Below, one piece after another: positions 20,295 to 31,182 of a DNA stretch of 64,000 nt. Made by a program: the position numbers and the translations under genes. The notes under the pieces were generated by a model that saw nothing but the letters and a program-made list of their open reading frames with translations, had not been told where the DNA came from and made no database searches. Where the stretch lies: the NCBI RefSeq assembly GCF_000755165.1, contig NC_025881.1:964526-1028525 (forward strand). The letters run 5' to 3'. Position 1 is the stretch's first letter, and the number at the start of each line of letters is the position of its first letter. The DNA comes from Leishmania panamensis (lineage: Eukaryota; Euglenozoa; Kinetoplastea; Trypanosomatida; Trypanosomatidae).

Positions 20295-21881
20295 TCACGC
20301 CTCCATCAGCAGAAAACCGAACGGAATGCATTGGATGGGAGCGTGTGCCAAGTGGCGAAGCTTGCCGAGCTTGTAGTAGAGCAACCCCTTCAGAACCATT
20401 GGTGCGTCACTGTGGTTCACAAAGTAGAGCGAGAACACTCGAGAGCCGGCCGCGACGGTCGCCGGTGCGTGGGTTGTCGTCGAGGAGTGGCTCTTTGTCC
20501 TCTTGTCGGACGACGTCGTTGTTGCTGCACGTTTTCCTACGCTGGGCTCTGCAAGGACTCCCTCACCGAGCACCTCGGCAACACCGCTGCCAATGAAGTC
20601 GCTAAAGTGATCACTGTAGTCGCGCTCGCGCAGCATGCGCAGGACGTCGCTGCTGTGCAGGTAGCCCACCTCTTCGACCAGCTGCATCAGCTCCATGTCC
20701 AGACGCACAAAGTATGAATTCACCACGAGCACCTCAGCTCGCTCCGCACCTGTCCCGTCGGGCGACAGAGGCTCAAGCGAGAACCGGACGCGAAACTGAC
20801 GGTGGGCAGCGGCAAAGTATCCCATGCCAGCGTGCTCCTTGCTCGTATACTCCACGTCGTATGGTTCTAAAGAGACGGAGAGCTTCACATTCGAGTCCTG
20901 ACAAGTCAGCGTTTTCGGGAACCTCTCCCGCACGAGTTGCATCAGCGCCGCTCGCTGATGCGCGCACGCAGCCAGTTCGGCCACTGTGACTGTGGGAAAA
21001 CCAGCCAAAAACTGTGCTGCCATCGGGAAGGCCTCACGGTGGCGCAGGACAAACACTTCTTGCTGCTGGCCGATTGCGCCGGCGGAGTAAACAATATCTG
21101 GGTCGTTCTCCTCCACTGCCTCCGCCAAACTGCCGTCAGCAGTGGCAGGTGCGAAAGACTCGGCGGCATCTCCAGGCGTTTTCTCTGCGGAAGAGTGTGT
21201 CAACACTGCGGTTGTGGTGGCTGCCTTTGAAGGGCGGTCACCCCCTGCAATGGCACCTGGCCCTGTCAGCTGAGCTACTGGCGTCGTGGAGGAGGTGGTG
21301 CCGCCGCCGCCACTGCTGCTAGGGGACGCGTTCTTCTCAAAAATGTTGTCTGGAATGAAGTCATGTTCTGTTGGCCCTCTCGAGATGCTCAGTGAGGTGG
21401 CCAGCAGTTGCCGAGTCTTGCTGCTAAGGACGCGCACAAGCCGCTCCTGAAGCCACAGAAGGTTGCGGTACCGCACAATCTGCATGGCTACCGGGTTCAT
21501 GTCCCCTGCCGCTGGTGCTGCTTCACGCACCGCGTTGTGCAAGTCGGCATAACACATCGCAAAGAGTGTGGTGGTGTCAATGGGGTAACATTCGGAGCTC
21601 GGGCGCTGGAGGTGCTCGTCGACGAGATCTCGGCTCGCCGTTTGGCACGGAGGTGACCTTGACGATTTCGACGCACCGGCTTGGATTGGGCCCACAGTCG
21701 AAGTCGACTTCAGTATTCGTGAAGATGACAGTGGGCTTGGTGCCACTGCGCTCAGGCCATTGCCTGTTGTGTGAAGAGGGAAAGAGAGAAGAAAACGAAT
21801 GTCTTGCACGTAGTGCGGGCGGATCTGGCACGCCACGTGCAGCTGCTTCAGTACCCTTCGGTACACCGGCGCCACTTTCAT
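20295..21881 (-). CDS. Conserved-looking protein with an N-terminal LYR-like motif, probably mitochondrial
   Basis: 528 residues from ATG at 21881. The frame is open upstream, but the more convincing sequence begins here with a basic amphipathic segment (MKVAPVYRRVLKQLHVA). The VYRR...L..F pattern in the first 35 residues resembles the LYR motif of complex-I-assembly/LYR proteins, which act in mitochondria with acyl carrier protein and Fe-S cluster machinery. The rest is much longer than typical LYR proteins (about 100 residues). It has disordered Ser/Thr/Gly stretches near 190-270 and a better-conserved-looking C-terminal half with SLYFVNHSDAPMVLKGLLYYK near the end. I do not recognise the overall family; LYR membership is a motif-level suggestion. 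The nearest AG to the ATG is only 2 nt upstream, so the real acceptor or start may differ. Confidence 0.7.
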   Translation of the reverse strand: MKVAPVYRRVLKQLHVACQIRPHYVQDIRFLLSFPLHTTGNGLSAVAPSPLSSSRILKSTSTVGPIQAGASKSSRSPPCQTASRDLVDEHLQRPSSECYPIDTTTLFAMCYADLHNAVREAAPAAGDMNPVAMQIVRYRNLLWLQERLVRVLSSKTRQLLATSLSISRGPTEHDFIPDNIFEKNASPSSSGGGGTTSSTTPVAQLTGPGAIAGGDRPSKAATTTAVLTHSSAEKTPGDAAESFAPATADGSLAEAVEENDPDIVYSAGAIGQQQEVFVLRHREAFPMAAQFLAGFPTVTVAELAACAHQRAALMQLVRERFPKTLTCQDSNVKLSVSLEPYDVEYTSKEHAGMGYFAAAHRQFRVRFSLEPLSPDGTGAERAEVLVVNSYFVRLDMELMQLVEEVGYLHSSDVLRMLRERDYSDHFSDFIGSGVAEVLGEGVLAEPSVGKRAATTTSSDKRTKSHSSTTTHAPATVAAGSRVFSLYFVNHSDAPMVLKGLLYYKLGKLRHLAHAPIQCIPFGFLLMEA

Positions 21882-23299
21882 CGCTGAAACAGGGACGTAA
21901 TGAGTTTTCGTGATTGTGTGGATGAGCGAGTATATGGGCAACGTCGGGGTGCAGCACGGGAACGGTGTCGCCGGTCGCTTCCAGAAGGAGAGGCCGCTAC
22001 CTGCTTCCCCGCGGTGAGAGACATCCACCGTGAAGGATGCGTATTTTACTCGTCAAGGGGATGTGAGTAAGCAAACGTATGTAAAAGGTCAAAAAAGGAG
22101 CGTAGCCGGGAAAGAGAGAACGGGGGTGGAGGTGGCGTGACGGTTGGGGGAGGGGGGAGCGTGAGGTTGCGAGCTGGCAAAGAGTGATAGTGGCCCCGAA
22201 AAAAAAAAGGCAACGGCGAGGCAACATTCGAGATGTCCGTGTGTGTGTGTTTGTGTGTCTGCGGTAGACACCGATACCCACACAACCACACACACACACA
22301 CACACAGGCACAGGCACCCTACATGCACGTTCGCCTGCATCACATCGACAATGCGACTAGTTGTTTCACATGAAGGAGTGCACGGAAGGTGTGACTAGAC
22401 AACCTATCTGCCGCCACAGCGCCACTCAGCAGCTGCGAAGCACTTTACATCGCCTTTTTTTTACTGATGTTCTTCACGGTGGTTAGCGCAACTTTGATGC
22501 CACGTGCAAGGAGAGGGGTCAAGAAGACACCGGAGAGAAACAGTAGGAAGAGGGAGAGGAAGGAGGTGCGGTGCCTACGCACGCAAGTCCTATCGGCACT
22601 AACAACAGTGAAACAAAGGAGCACAAGAGAAGCAACACACCACTTCGCAAAGACTCTGGCAAGGAGGTGAGGAGTACACTCCACGGGGCGAGAAGAAAGA
22701 GCAAGAGAGTCACAACAGCAGCGGATGACGAACGATGACCGAGCGCACGTCTGCTAGGCTTTGTATAGGTTGTTCCCTGTTGCTTCATCCTCAGACCAAC
22801 CCCATGGACAGAGGTGAAAGGGAAAAAGCGCAATACAAGCAAAAAGGAGAGCACATGACTACATGTACACGATAACGCCCCCCTCCCCCCCAAAAGGAAA
22901 GTTGTCCTGCTCGGTTCACTGCACTATCCATTGCGGTTGTCCTTCTCTGTAATGCTGATTCCCAAACGAGCAGCGCACGCCTTGTGCGGTGAAATGTAGA
23001 GGGCCCTTCTGCGCTAACGGATTTCGACACCAGTGCACTTGCCAGCAGGAGGATCAACCAACATACACACGCACACAGGGAAGAGCGTCACACGTGACTA
23101 GGGGAAAAAGCGCAATGAAGGTCAAGTGGAAAAAAAAGAGAGCACGTGAGCGACAAACAGGCAGATCCTTATTCAGGTTCCCCTAAAAATGTTGGGAAGT
23201 TGTGTCATTGCTACCGCTGCATTGGCCGTGGCGCGCTCTCGCCACCGTAAGAAGGACTAAGGCAGCAGGTCCTTTCAGTGCACGCCACTGAGTCTCACC
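21882..23299. other. Intergenic spacer with CA repeat
   Basis: 1.4 kb without a convincing gene. A CA microsatellite lies at about 22287-22306 near a GT-rich stretch at 22237-22258, so the region could fold back on itself. The right part should be the syntaxin 3' UTR. Confidence 0.5.
22287..22306. repeat. CA microsatellite
   Basis: About ten CA units, with a complementary GT-rich stretch about 30-50 bp to the left. Confidence 0.85.
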
Positions 23300-24208
23300 T
23301 CAGGTGATAGCCTTGACGAAGAGGGCTATCATAAGGCCAACAATGAGTACAACCATAAAAAGAACGCACAGCTTGAATGTACCGGCGGACTGGTACTCCG
23401 CGGCCCTCTGCAGCTCTGTGCGCGCCTTCTGCACGCGTGTGTGCGTGATGGTCATGTTGTAATCAATGCGGTCCAGCAAAGCGCCTTGCTCAATAACAAG
23501 GGTGTTCATGTCCTTGAACATCTCGTGCAGTGACCTGATAGAGCTGTAGATGCGTTCGAATTCCTTCACTCGCTCATTGGCCATCTGCTGATTCAGCATG
23601 ATCGTCTCGACTTGCTCCTGCGTCATGCCCTTCTGGAAGTACTGATCCATAAGTGCGTCATTCTCCAGCTGCTGCTCCACCGCCTTTTGCCGATCGCCGC
23701 CAGCCCACCGCTGCGAGACGAGCTGTTGCTTCTTCACATCCATCATGTAACGGCGTTGGCTCTCACGGTATAGCTTGCTGATGTTATTGATCTCGTTCAC
23801 AAGGCACATCTTGACATTGCGTAAAATGCTTAGCTCAGCATCTGTGCCCCCGTCAGGGAGATCACGGATGTAGGAGCTTTCCAGGTCCTTCACACCTTTT
23901 TCACTTTGCTTGAAGAGGCGATCAATGGTGTTCTGAGCATCCTCGATCTCAGCTTCCTCGCGACCTTCGTCGCGCGTGGAACTGAACTCGACTTTGAGAT
24001 GGTCTTTGCGCAGCTTCTCGAGCCCCTTCATTTGTTCCTTGATTTGATCTTCGATAGACCGCACATCGGCCATTTTTTTCACCCAGAGCGGCGTCACATA
24101 GACCCGGTTCGCGTTCTCCTCTTCGGCGAGCAGCTGCTCTGTCTCAGGGCGCCGCGGACGGATAGCGCGGTACTGCATGAACTCGCCCGTGCGGTCGCGA
24201 GTCGCCAT
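23300..24208 (-). CDS. Syntaxin-16/Tlg2-like Qa-SNARE
   Basis: 302 residues, ATG at 24208, preceded by a T-rich tract ending in TTCACAG. The N-terminus begins MATRDRTGEFMQYRAIRP, resembling the ATRxxTxxFxxxR start of syntaxin-16/Tlg2, which in that family contributes to binding the SM protein Vps45. A three-helix Habc-type region spans roughly 40-190. The SNARE motif lies at about 200-270, with MFKDMNTLVIEQGALLDRID carrying the zero-layer Gln (in EQG) and the Qa signature LDRIDYN. A single C-terminal membrane anchor occupies about 278-300. The protein should reside on the trans-Golgi network or endosomes and drive retrograde vesicle fusion. All parts are present and the length is normal for the family. 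Confidence 0.93.
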   Translation of the reverse strand: MATRDRTGEFMQYRAIRPRRPETEQLLAEEENANRVYVTPLWVKKMADVRSIEDQIKEQMKGLEKLRKDHLKVEFSSTRDEGREEAEIEDAQNTIDRLFKQSEKGVKDLESSYIRDLPDGGTDAELSILRNVKMCLVNEINNISKLYRESQRRYMMDVKKQQLVSQRWAGGDRQKAVEQQLENDALMDQYFQKGMTQEQVETIMLNQQMANERVKEFERIYSSIRSLHEMFKDMNTLVIEQGALLDRIDYNMTITHTRVQKARTELQRAAEYQSAGTFKLCVLFMVVLIVGLMIALFVKAIT

Positions 24209-26407
24209 TTTTCGCTTCTCAAGCCACTGGGCTTTTTGTCTGCTCTACTCTGTGAACGTTGTAGGAATAAAAAAAAGGTGAGTAGATAAGGACAGTGCGA
24301 CACAAGTGAGCGGGAAAAGGAGCCGCACAAGTGGCATGGGTGCAAAGGTCACTTCACAGTTCCGTGAAGTCCTTCATTTCGTTTCGCGGCAAGCGCACAA
24401 AACGGCTCGCCAGGCAGCTTTCTCACGACCACTGGGATCTGCAGAGAAAGGGTGATGAGGAGGAGCGAAGATGACCTTAATGGCGTTGTCCTCGTGGTTT
24501 ACTTTTCTTCTCATCACGTTTGCCAACACGAAGATGCGCGCGCGCGCGTGTGTGTATGCCTGTGTTGGTGGGGGTGGGTGGAGATGGTGTGCCAAGAACG
24601 ACAGAAAAAAAAGTTGCAACATATTTGCGAAGAAACGATTCACAGCACACTACTCGTCGTTTGGTGTGTCTCGTTTGAGAGTCGAAGTCATGTCCTATCG
24701 TAATCAAAACATGAAAGGGAAAGGTGAGGCGTATTATGCCCCCCTCCTCGGAGTTGTTACGTGTCGCGGGTGTAGTGGCTTGCTTTACAAGTCTCCGCGG
24801 TCCTAGTTTGTCCAACAGACAAGCACATTCATTTTCTGCGTCTTCTCCGCTTCAGAGTTGGCTTGCTGAATTCTCTCGTTCTTTGACTATGTCACCTGTG
24901 GCGGGTGAACCTTCCCGCTATCACGAGGACGTCACAGTCATCAATGACCCAGCTGCAAAAGGTGCGAAATCTCCACAAGGGGAAAAAGAAGCTGCAGGAT
25001 GCGGATGCGAGCGCTAAAGGCAAGCCCACACGCACTGAGAGATCGACACAGTTGGCAACAATAACTAAAGGAAAAGTTGGCAATGAGTGCCACGGAGAGC
25101 GTAACAAACGTTCCCCTCCCACAATACGAGCAAAAAAAAGGGGGTGCGCCGCAGCTGAAACGCAGGAAGATATTCTGTTTAAGGAAGACCATGTGGCGCT
25201 CGCCGCACCCCCTCCAACTTCCACCAAGCACAAACGCAGACACAGGCGCATGACACAGCCTACATCTATACAGTAAATAGAGGCATGGCCACTTACGTGG
25301 TGCACAAAGCACACCCAGTTCTCGTAAGAGGACAAGTACAGTGCCACTGCCACACGTGCATCGTCTCCAGCTGCAGAGCCAAAGGGAGGTTGGCGAGTTT
25401 CCATTATTGCATTTTGCTTCCTGGGTTGGAGATGGTGGGGCAACGGCAGCGAACAGTGTATCGTCATAAACCGTAGCGACAGCTGGAGGAGCGGGAGAGG
25501 GAGGAGCTCCTACGTACAGCTGTTGGCGGTCACTATGCTATGGATCCAAAAAGTGCAAAGCTCACTGGTATGCGAGAGGGAAACGACCGAAAAAAGGTCC
25601 AGGGGGATGTTGTGGGCGTCACACGGAGCACTTCGGAGACAAACTGTGACGAGTCCACCACATGGGGAAGCATGCGAAAGAATACATCAACGCGCAAGCA
25701 AATAAAACGACAAGAAGCGCATCTAAGAAATAATCGAGGAGAGGCTCGAAAATGACAAGAAAAGCGGTCAAAAGGTCTCTCCTCCTCTTCACCAAGAGGG
25801 TGCTACACACACACACACCGAGCTGGCGAAGTACAGAGCTGCACATAGAGAAACAGAGATCCACGTAAAGGTACGCGGTAAAGACATAATGGCAGCAGTC
25901 CACCTACCCGGGAAGCCATCACTGGCTGTGACACCCTGAGCCGTGAAGCGGCGCATTACATTGGACGTCAGGATATGTTTTGCACATACCGCGGGTTCTA
26001 CTTCCATAATGAAGGATAACGAAGGGGAGTACAACACGCACGCACGCAATAACAACAGAGGTCCCCCAAAGTACCCTGATTTACCGCACTCAGTGGTCAA
26101 CAGAAGTAACATCAGCTGCTGGAGCAGACAACAAGTTGACTGTCGTCTAAATGGCTTGCAGCGTGTACTCCACGACAACCCTCCGTGTTAGCTAAGTTTG
26201 TCTTTCACACTCTCTTTCGAGTCCTCTGCAGCACCGTGCCCACCACAATATCATTGCGCACCTTGGCACGAATTCTCGAGAACATGAAAATACAAAGCCC
26301 AACACCACAGTACCCGAGGATGCTTTTCTTTCCGTTCTGCACACATTTCCGCTTAATCACTTCTACGATAGTGAACGCACCTTTAGAGGGTTCTCTTGCG
26401 ATAGTGA
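24209..26407. other. Long intergenic spacer
   Basis: 2.2 kb without a convincing gene. An ATG-initiated minus frame of 191 residues (24892-25467) exists but is Cys/Phe/Ser/Leu-rich with no domain and is treated as chance. A CGCG-rich GT stretch lies near 24538-24552. Confidence 0.5.
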
Positions 26408-28636
26408 CTATTGCTCAACCGGCGCAAGTGGCTCCCGTGCTGATGACGGTGTAGACTCCGGCGGTGTAGGCGGCAACTGCTGCTCCTTGGGCAGCAAAAT
26501 CTTCTGAATATTTGGTGGCAGCGCGGCTCGCTTCAGTACACCCCACACTTCTCTCGTCTTCTGTAGCTGTTGCCATTTGATGTTCGGCGCGTTTTCCGCG
26601 GAGCGTGCCGTTGCCTGCGCAATTGCGGGGGGCAGAATCGCGAGAAGGTAAAGGTAAGACTCGTACGTGGTGAGGCTGTGGGGGTGTCCAGGTGGGATGA
26701 AGAGTCCCTCCGCCCCAAGCTGCGTCAGACAAACGTCGTAGACGGTCTTGGTCGGAACGAAGAGTGTCTTGCTGCTGGGGTCCCGCTGTCGTGCAACCGG
26801 TGTGGCACCCTTCACAGCACAAAGCCGTACCGTCTCCTGCACATAAGCCGCGCGCACGAGGTTGAGCCGCCAGTGGTGCTCATGAAGACGAAGAACGGAC
26901 TCTGTGCTGCCGTACTTGCGCAAGAAACCGAGAAGACGGTTGCACTGCTTCGTTCGATGAGCGGGAGGTACGTTGCCTCCGGGGGTGAGATTGATCTCAA
27001 CACCGGAGTCGTCCATGATTTGGAGCGTCTCGAAGTCCTTGTGCATCTCCTGCGTCAGCTCCCTCTGCTTCGCAGCATCGCGGTCGACGTCCGAGTCGGT
27101 GAAGAAGACCCCGGTTAAAGTCAGCTCCGCTTCCAGCTGCGCCTTGGTCCTCGTCGCGATCCTCGTCGGCTTCACTTTAGCTACCGTTGTCGTCGTATCT
27201 ATGGTAGGTGTCGAGGTAGCAGCGGCGGAAGCGGTGGTGTTCTCCAGTGTCTCACTACAGCGAGGGCAGTCACAGTCCATGAAGTACTTCTGTTGGAGGA
27301 TGTTGCGGCGTCGGTCACGAGAAAGGAGTAAGAAGGCGAGGGAGTCGGCGTGTTTGTAGAGATATGTGATCTCCTCACCGCGACAAATTCCCTCCAACAG
27401 TGCGCAGCGACAGCTTCCAGCATACGGTGCAGTGAATAAGTCGTAGTGGACGGCCGCCGTTGGGCAGCAGCTGTGCCGCAGCGTGCTTAGCTCTCCATAG
27501 AGTGCTAGCAGAGGTCCAGCAGGTAGCGAGCGGGCGTGAAGCTCCTGTCCGTGTGTGTGGCCGATTGAGAGGTACTGTGCGTAGGTTGCGTCACCGAGGC
27601 TATCAAAGTCGGACGAGCAGGAAAAGTTGGGATTATGTGTGCACGACACCAGCCGCGCGTCGTCTTTCACGGCCAGCACGATATTCCTTGGATCGCGGGG
27701 AATTACCTTCGGATACTCACGGAGCATGATCTGGCTGACGGCGGTGTCACGACGCGCGTAACCGGTCTTGTAGAGTTCGACAACCCTGCTGGTTGAATCA
27801 GCACGTGTGCAGCTGGCCAAAACACTCACGGCTGAATGCTGCGGCGCGTGCCGCGCCGTCTGTGGCGCGTCCTGCAGCCGGAGAGCGAATTTGTTTGGCA
27901 AACAACGCACCGGTCCGCGGGATGAGAGAGGTCCCTGAGCCTCCAACGCAGCCGCCTCAAGGGAGCTGCGACGCTTTATTACGAGTGACAGCATTGCTGC
28001 AAGGGAGGTGGTAGCAGGGGTGGTCTCAGAGAAAACACTTCTCTTCGCCTCGTTGACTGCCAATGGGTCGGGTGTCTCTTCCGGCCTCTCGTGTGGACTG
28101 CTTGTTGGCATTCGATTCGGTCTCGAATGAGTGGCGGCGGTTGGACGCTTGGCTTGCACGGGCACAGGTGACATCTTCGGCGGGGATGCAGAGAAGACAA
28201 CATGCATCGGCAGAGTGCCATTGGTTGTGCTCCCCATGGGGCTACTGATGCGTCGTGAGGACGCGTTTGATACGCTTCTCGAGCCGTCCTTCCACTCGTC
28301 CTCCTCCGCTTCGGCGTCGCTCTCATCCTCGACATCAGCGGTGCTGTAGTCTATTTCGTTGATGGAGGTTTCCGGACCGCTCAGTGCGGCCCACAGAGGG
28401 ATGCGCAGAGCCTTCGCGCTGCCACTGCGTTGCTTTCGAAGACTTGTCAGAGGAGCGGTCAAGTGTCGAATGGGGACATCGCTGGTAAGATGCAACTTCA
28501 CGTCTACCTCTGTGGGAATCGAAAGTTTGAAGCGAAGCTGGTTGATGGCGCCCACAGCGGTCGTGGAGGGTCCACAGAGAGTCGAAAGGCGGTGCTTGCG
28601 GCCGGCGCTATCCGTGATGTAGAATAAGAGAATCAT
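26408..28636 (-). CDS. SMYD-like SET-domain protein (possible protein lysine methyltransferase)
   Basis: 742 residues from ATG at 28636, chosen because a pyrimidine tract ending in TTTCACTAG lies about 45 nt upstream. The N-terminal 100 residues (MILLFYITDSAGRKHRLSTL) look like a small beta domain, followed by a disordered acidic and Ser-rich stretch to about 290. The SET region spans about 330-490: YGELSTLRHSCCPTAAVHYD matches the NHSCxPN core, GEEITYLY matches the GEEIxxxY motif, and YFMDCDCPRC is the post-SET cysteine cluster of SMYD proteins that binds zinc. The Asn of NHS is replaced by Arg (RHS), a position that contacts S-adenosylmethionine, so activity may be altered or lost. The C-terminal 250 residues are helical, as in the SMYD TPR-like domain. 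A MYND zinc finger is not visible. Confidence 0.82.
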   Translation of the reverse strand: MILLFYITDSAGRKHRLSTLCGPSTTAVGAINQLRFKLSIPTEVDVKLHLTSDVPIRHLTAPLTSLRKQRSGSAKALRIPLWAALSGPETSINEIDYSTADVEDESDAEAEEDEWKDGSRSVSNASSRRISSPMGSTTNGTLPMHVVFSASPPKMSPVPVQAKRPTAATHSRPNRMPTSSPHERPEETPDPLAVNEAKRSVFSETTPATTSLAAMLSLVIKRRSSLEAAALEAQGPLSSRGPVRCLPNKFALRLQDAPQTARHAPQHSAVSVLASCTRADSTSRVVELYKTGYARRDTAVSQIMLREYPKVIPRDPRNIVLAVKDDARLVSCTHNPNFSCSSDFDSLGDATYAQYLSIGHTHGQELHARSLPAGPLLALYGELSTLRHSCCPTAAVHYDLFTAPYAGSCRCALLEGICRGEEITYLYKHADSLAFLLLSRDRRRNILQQKYFMDCDCPRCSETLENTTASAAATSTPTIDTTTTVAKVKPTRIATRTKAQLEAELTLTGVFFTDSDVDRDAAKQRELTQEMHKDFETLQIMDDSGVEINLTPGGNVPPAHRTKQCNRLLGFLRKYGSTESVLRLHEHHWRLNLVRAAYVQETVRLCAVKGATPVARQRDPSSKTLFVPTKTVYDVCLTQLGAEGLFIPPGHPHSLTTYESYLYLLAILPPAIAQATARSAENAPNIKWQQLQKTREVWGVLKRAALPPNIQKILLPKEQQLPPTPPESTPSSAREPLAPVEQ

Positions 28637-30490
28637 TATGACAAACGAGGAGTCGGCAGTTAGCTGCACGTCCTCTAGTGAAACCAAAAGGCAAGAGAGA
28701 ATAATATAACCAGCAGTACTGGATGATGGCACAGACAGAGAAGCGAAAGAGTACGGAGTACAGACGAAAGGAATAGAAGAAGGGAGAGTCCTCGAACTCC
28801 ACTCTCTCCTTTACAACAAGAGAGTTCAGCACGCTGGCTCTCCTACTGCCCTTCAACGTAGAATGAGTCCAAGAAGAAATGCAAGCAAAAGTAGCGCTCC
28901 ATGAAGAAGAGGAAAGGGTAAGCGAGAATGACAGCAACAGAGAGAGACACACACACACAGACAGACAAAAGAAAACGAGATAAAACTAAAGCTTTCAGCA
29001 GCTCTAATCCGGGAGTCGTAATTTACTTTGTCGCTCGGTGTGCTGAGTGTCAAACTCAGCACCCTGTCCAACACGTCTGCCGACCCACAACTGCTTGCTT
29101 GTCGGTGATGATGGCAATTCGTTGCAACATCGGGTTGGATTAGACGAGGGCAAAGCAAATATGAGGGAAGAGAGAATAAGAAAGTTGGTAGGGGGAGAGA
29201 AGGGTTCTCGAAGAAGTGAGTGAAGCGTGTCGAACAAAGGAGGAACGACATGGCTGAGGAAGATAAGGCACACTATAGACAGAAAAAAAAGGCACCATTT
29301 ACATGGTGCCTCCGCAGAACGTTTGCGTTAGATGAGTCTGCAGGGGGTTCACAACCACATCCAGAACGCGGTGCACGTGACCTGCAGCGCTATCAGGACG
29401 CCCTTGTCACGTCAGATTTCGCCATGGAGTCGGTGCGCTAAAACGTGGGTCGTTTCTGCTTCCTATTTTTTTCCTTTTGCGCCGGCTCAGGCTTACAACG
29501 TACACGAGTATATCACGCTGTGCTACTCGGCTGCTCTGTACTCTTCTCTTTTTTCGTTTCGTATCATTCGCTCATGATGCCAGCTGCAGATCGCCCACCG
29601 CTCCTGTGCGCGTCGCATTAGGAGAGAAACGGTCACACGTACACAGAGCCGCCCACAAAAAGAGGAGGTGCGAAGGTGGAAAAGAGCCAGAGAAGTGGGG
29701 AAAAAAAGGGCGTAAAGGGAGATCAGCGAACGTAAGTTGCCTGCACCAGTGAGCAAAGATGAAGCAAAGCGCCGACTGCATGGTGGAGGCAACGATATAA
29801 AACATCCTCGCGCTCAAGAAACACTGACGGCGACGAGGGACGAGAGGCTGCGGCGCCGGGGTTCGATTGAGCGAAAGAAGAAGAAAAAAATGTCGTTCAA
29901 CAGCGACAATCAAAGGAGACACAAAAGAAAAGAGCAAAGCAGCGTTTTGAGGGACCGTTTCAGCAGTGCAGAGAAAAAAGGCATCAACAGAAGGCGTCAA
30001 CCAACTCCGCTGCGGATCGTGAAGGCTGAACCGTGATGGCGACACTAAATCCATCACCTTCTGCGAATCGCTCAAAATTTGTTTTTATTTTCTTCTGCCT
30101 TTTACTGGTTTCTATCACGTCTTTTTGAGGTGACTTTTGCATTTTTATGCTTCTTTTTTTTTCTCTTCCTTCGACCGCTCCATAGACATAAGCCTGCCAA
30201 CATACATGAGGGACTGAGTATAGGTCGTGGTGGAAAGACGCGTGCCTCGCAACGATTCCCTAGCTGTTAGACACAACCCTTGAAAGGAGGGAGTAGCGGA
30301 GTCGACGCAGGAAAGCGTGCATACCTACGCGCACATAGACAAAAAAAACACCAAAGACACAGACAAAAAAAAGAAAGAACGTCGACGACCACATCTGGAA
30401 AAAAAAGTGAGGAAGCGCATGCGCGGATGCGAAGCGGATGGGGGGGGCCAAGAGACGTGCAACGCTGCGGCCTCCCTTCCTTACCACGTA
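28637..30490. other. Intergenic spacer left of element A
   Basis: 1.85 kb with no convincing gene. Includes the SET gene's splice region and long A-rich tracts. It is the 3' end of the spacer following the acyl-CoA dehydrogenase gene in transcription order. Confidence 0.5.
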
Positions 30491-31017
30491 TCGATTTCCA
30501 TACAACACACGAGCTCAAGCTCCGCTCTGCTCCCTCCCCCCTCAGCCGCTCACAGAGACCCATCGCGTCGTGCACAGCGGTGGTGGACACGAGCGATACA
30601 GCAACGCACCGACTCCGCCATCGCCCCACAGGCCCCAGCCTTAAGGTCCACCCAGGCCCTCGCCTCGCATGTCGCCACCTGGGGCACCCGCCTCGGCGGG
30701 GCGCGCCGGCGCCGCACGCCAGTGGTCAGCGAGGACCGGGCAAGGCACCTTCGAGGCATCCTGACACGTCGCCCGTCGTATGAATCGGCACAAGCGTGCT
30801 CGCTGTCAAATGCCGCGCCGACGCAACGCCATCCAGGACCTGGCCGCCGACATCCGTAGCGCTCGATCTCCCTGGCCTTCCCTGCAGCGGAGGTACATGG
30901 CCCCGGCACGGGCAGCGAGAGAGCGCGCGCGAGAGAGCAGGGGCTGCCTGGCCTTCCCCAGAGCGCGGGGGTACTGGGCCCCGATGCCACGCACCGAGGT
31001 GTGCCGCGGCATTAGGG
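30491..31017 (-). mobile_element. Dispersed GC-rich element A, copy 1
   Basis: 527 bp, nearly identical to 52446-52972 with about five substitutions and no length difference. The first ~20 bp (TCGAYTTCCAYACAACACAC) already show two of them; matching stops abruptly after GCGGCATTAGGG on the right, where flanks become unrelated. It is far richer in G+C and CpG than the surrounding AT-rich spacer. It ends 166 bp past the stop codon of the acyl-CoA dehydrogenase gene, so it should lie in that gene's 3' UTR. In the transcribed direction it begins with the telomere-type hexamer CCCTAA. Several open frames cross it on both strands, none with a recognisable domain. No target-site duplication is visible. 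Orientation is given relative to transcription. Confidence 0.8.
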
Positions 31018-31182
31018 AGAACGTCCTCTGGAAGGGAAACCAAAAGGCAAAACAGGTTGCTGTCAATGGAGAGGAGGTGGTGCGAGTTGAGCGTACAGTA
31101 CAGTGCCCTTCTCCGTTCACCACCGAGCAGACATAGGCCTACACTGTTCAGTTGGCAGACTGCGGACGGTGAGAGTGTATCC

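Noticed and set aside
24892..25467. 191-codon ATG-initiated minus-strand frame between the syntaxin and SET genes
   Set aside because: Low charge, Cys/Phe/Ser-rich composition and no domain; kept as a chance frame, though it would be worth a proteomics check.
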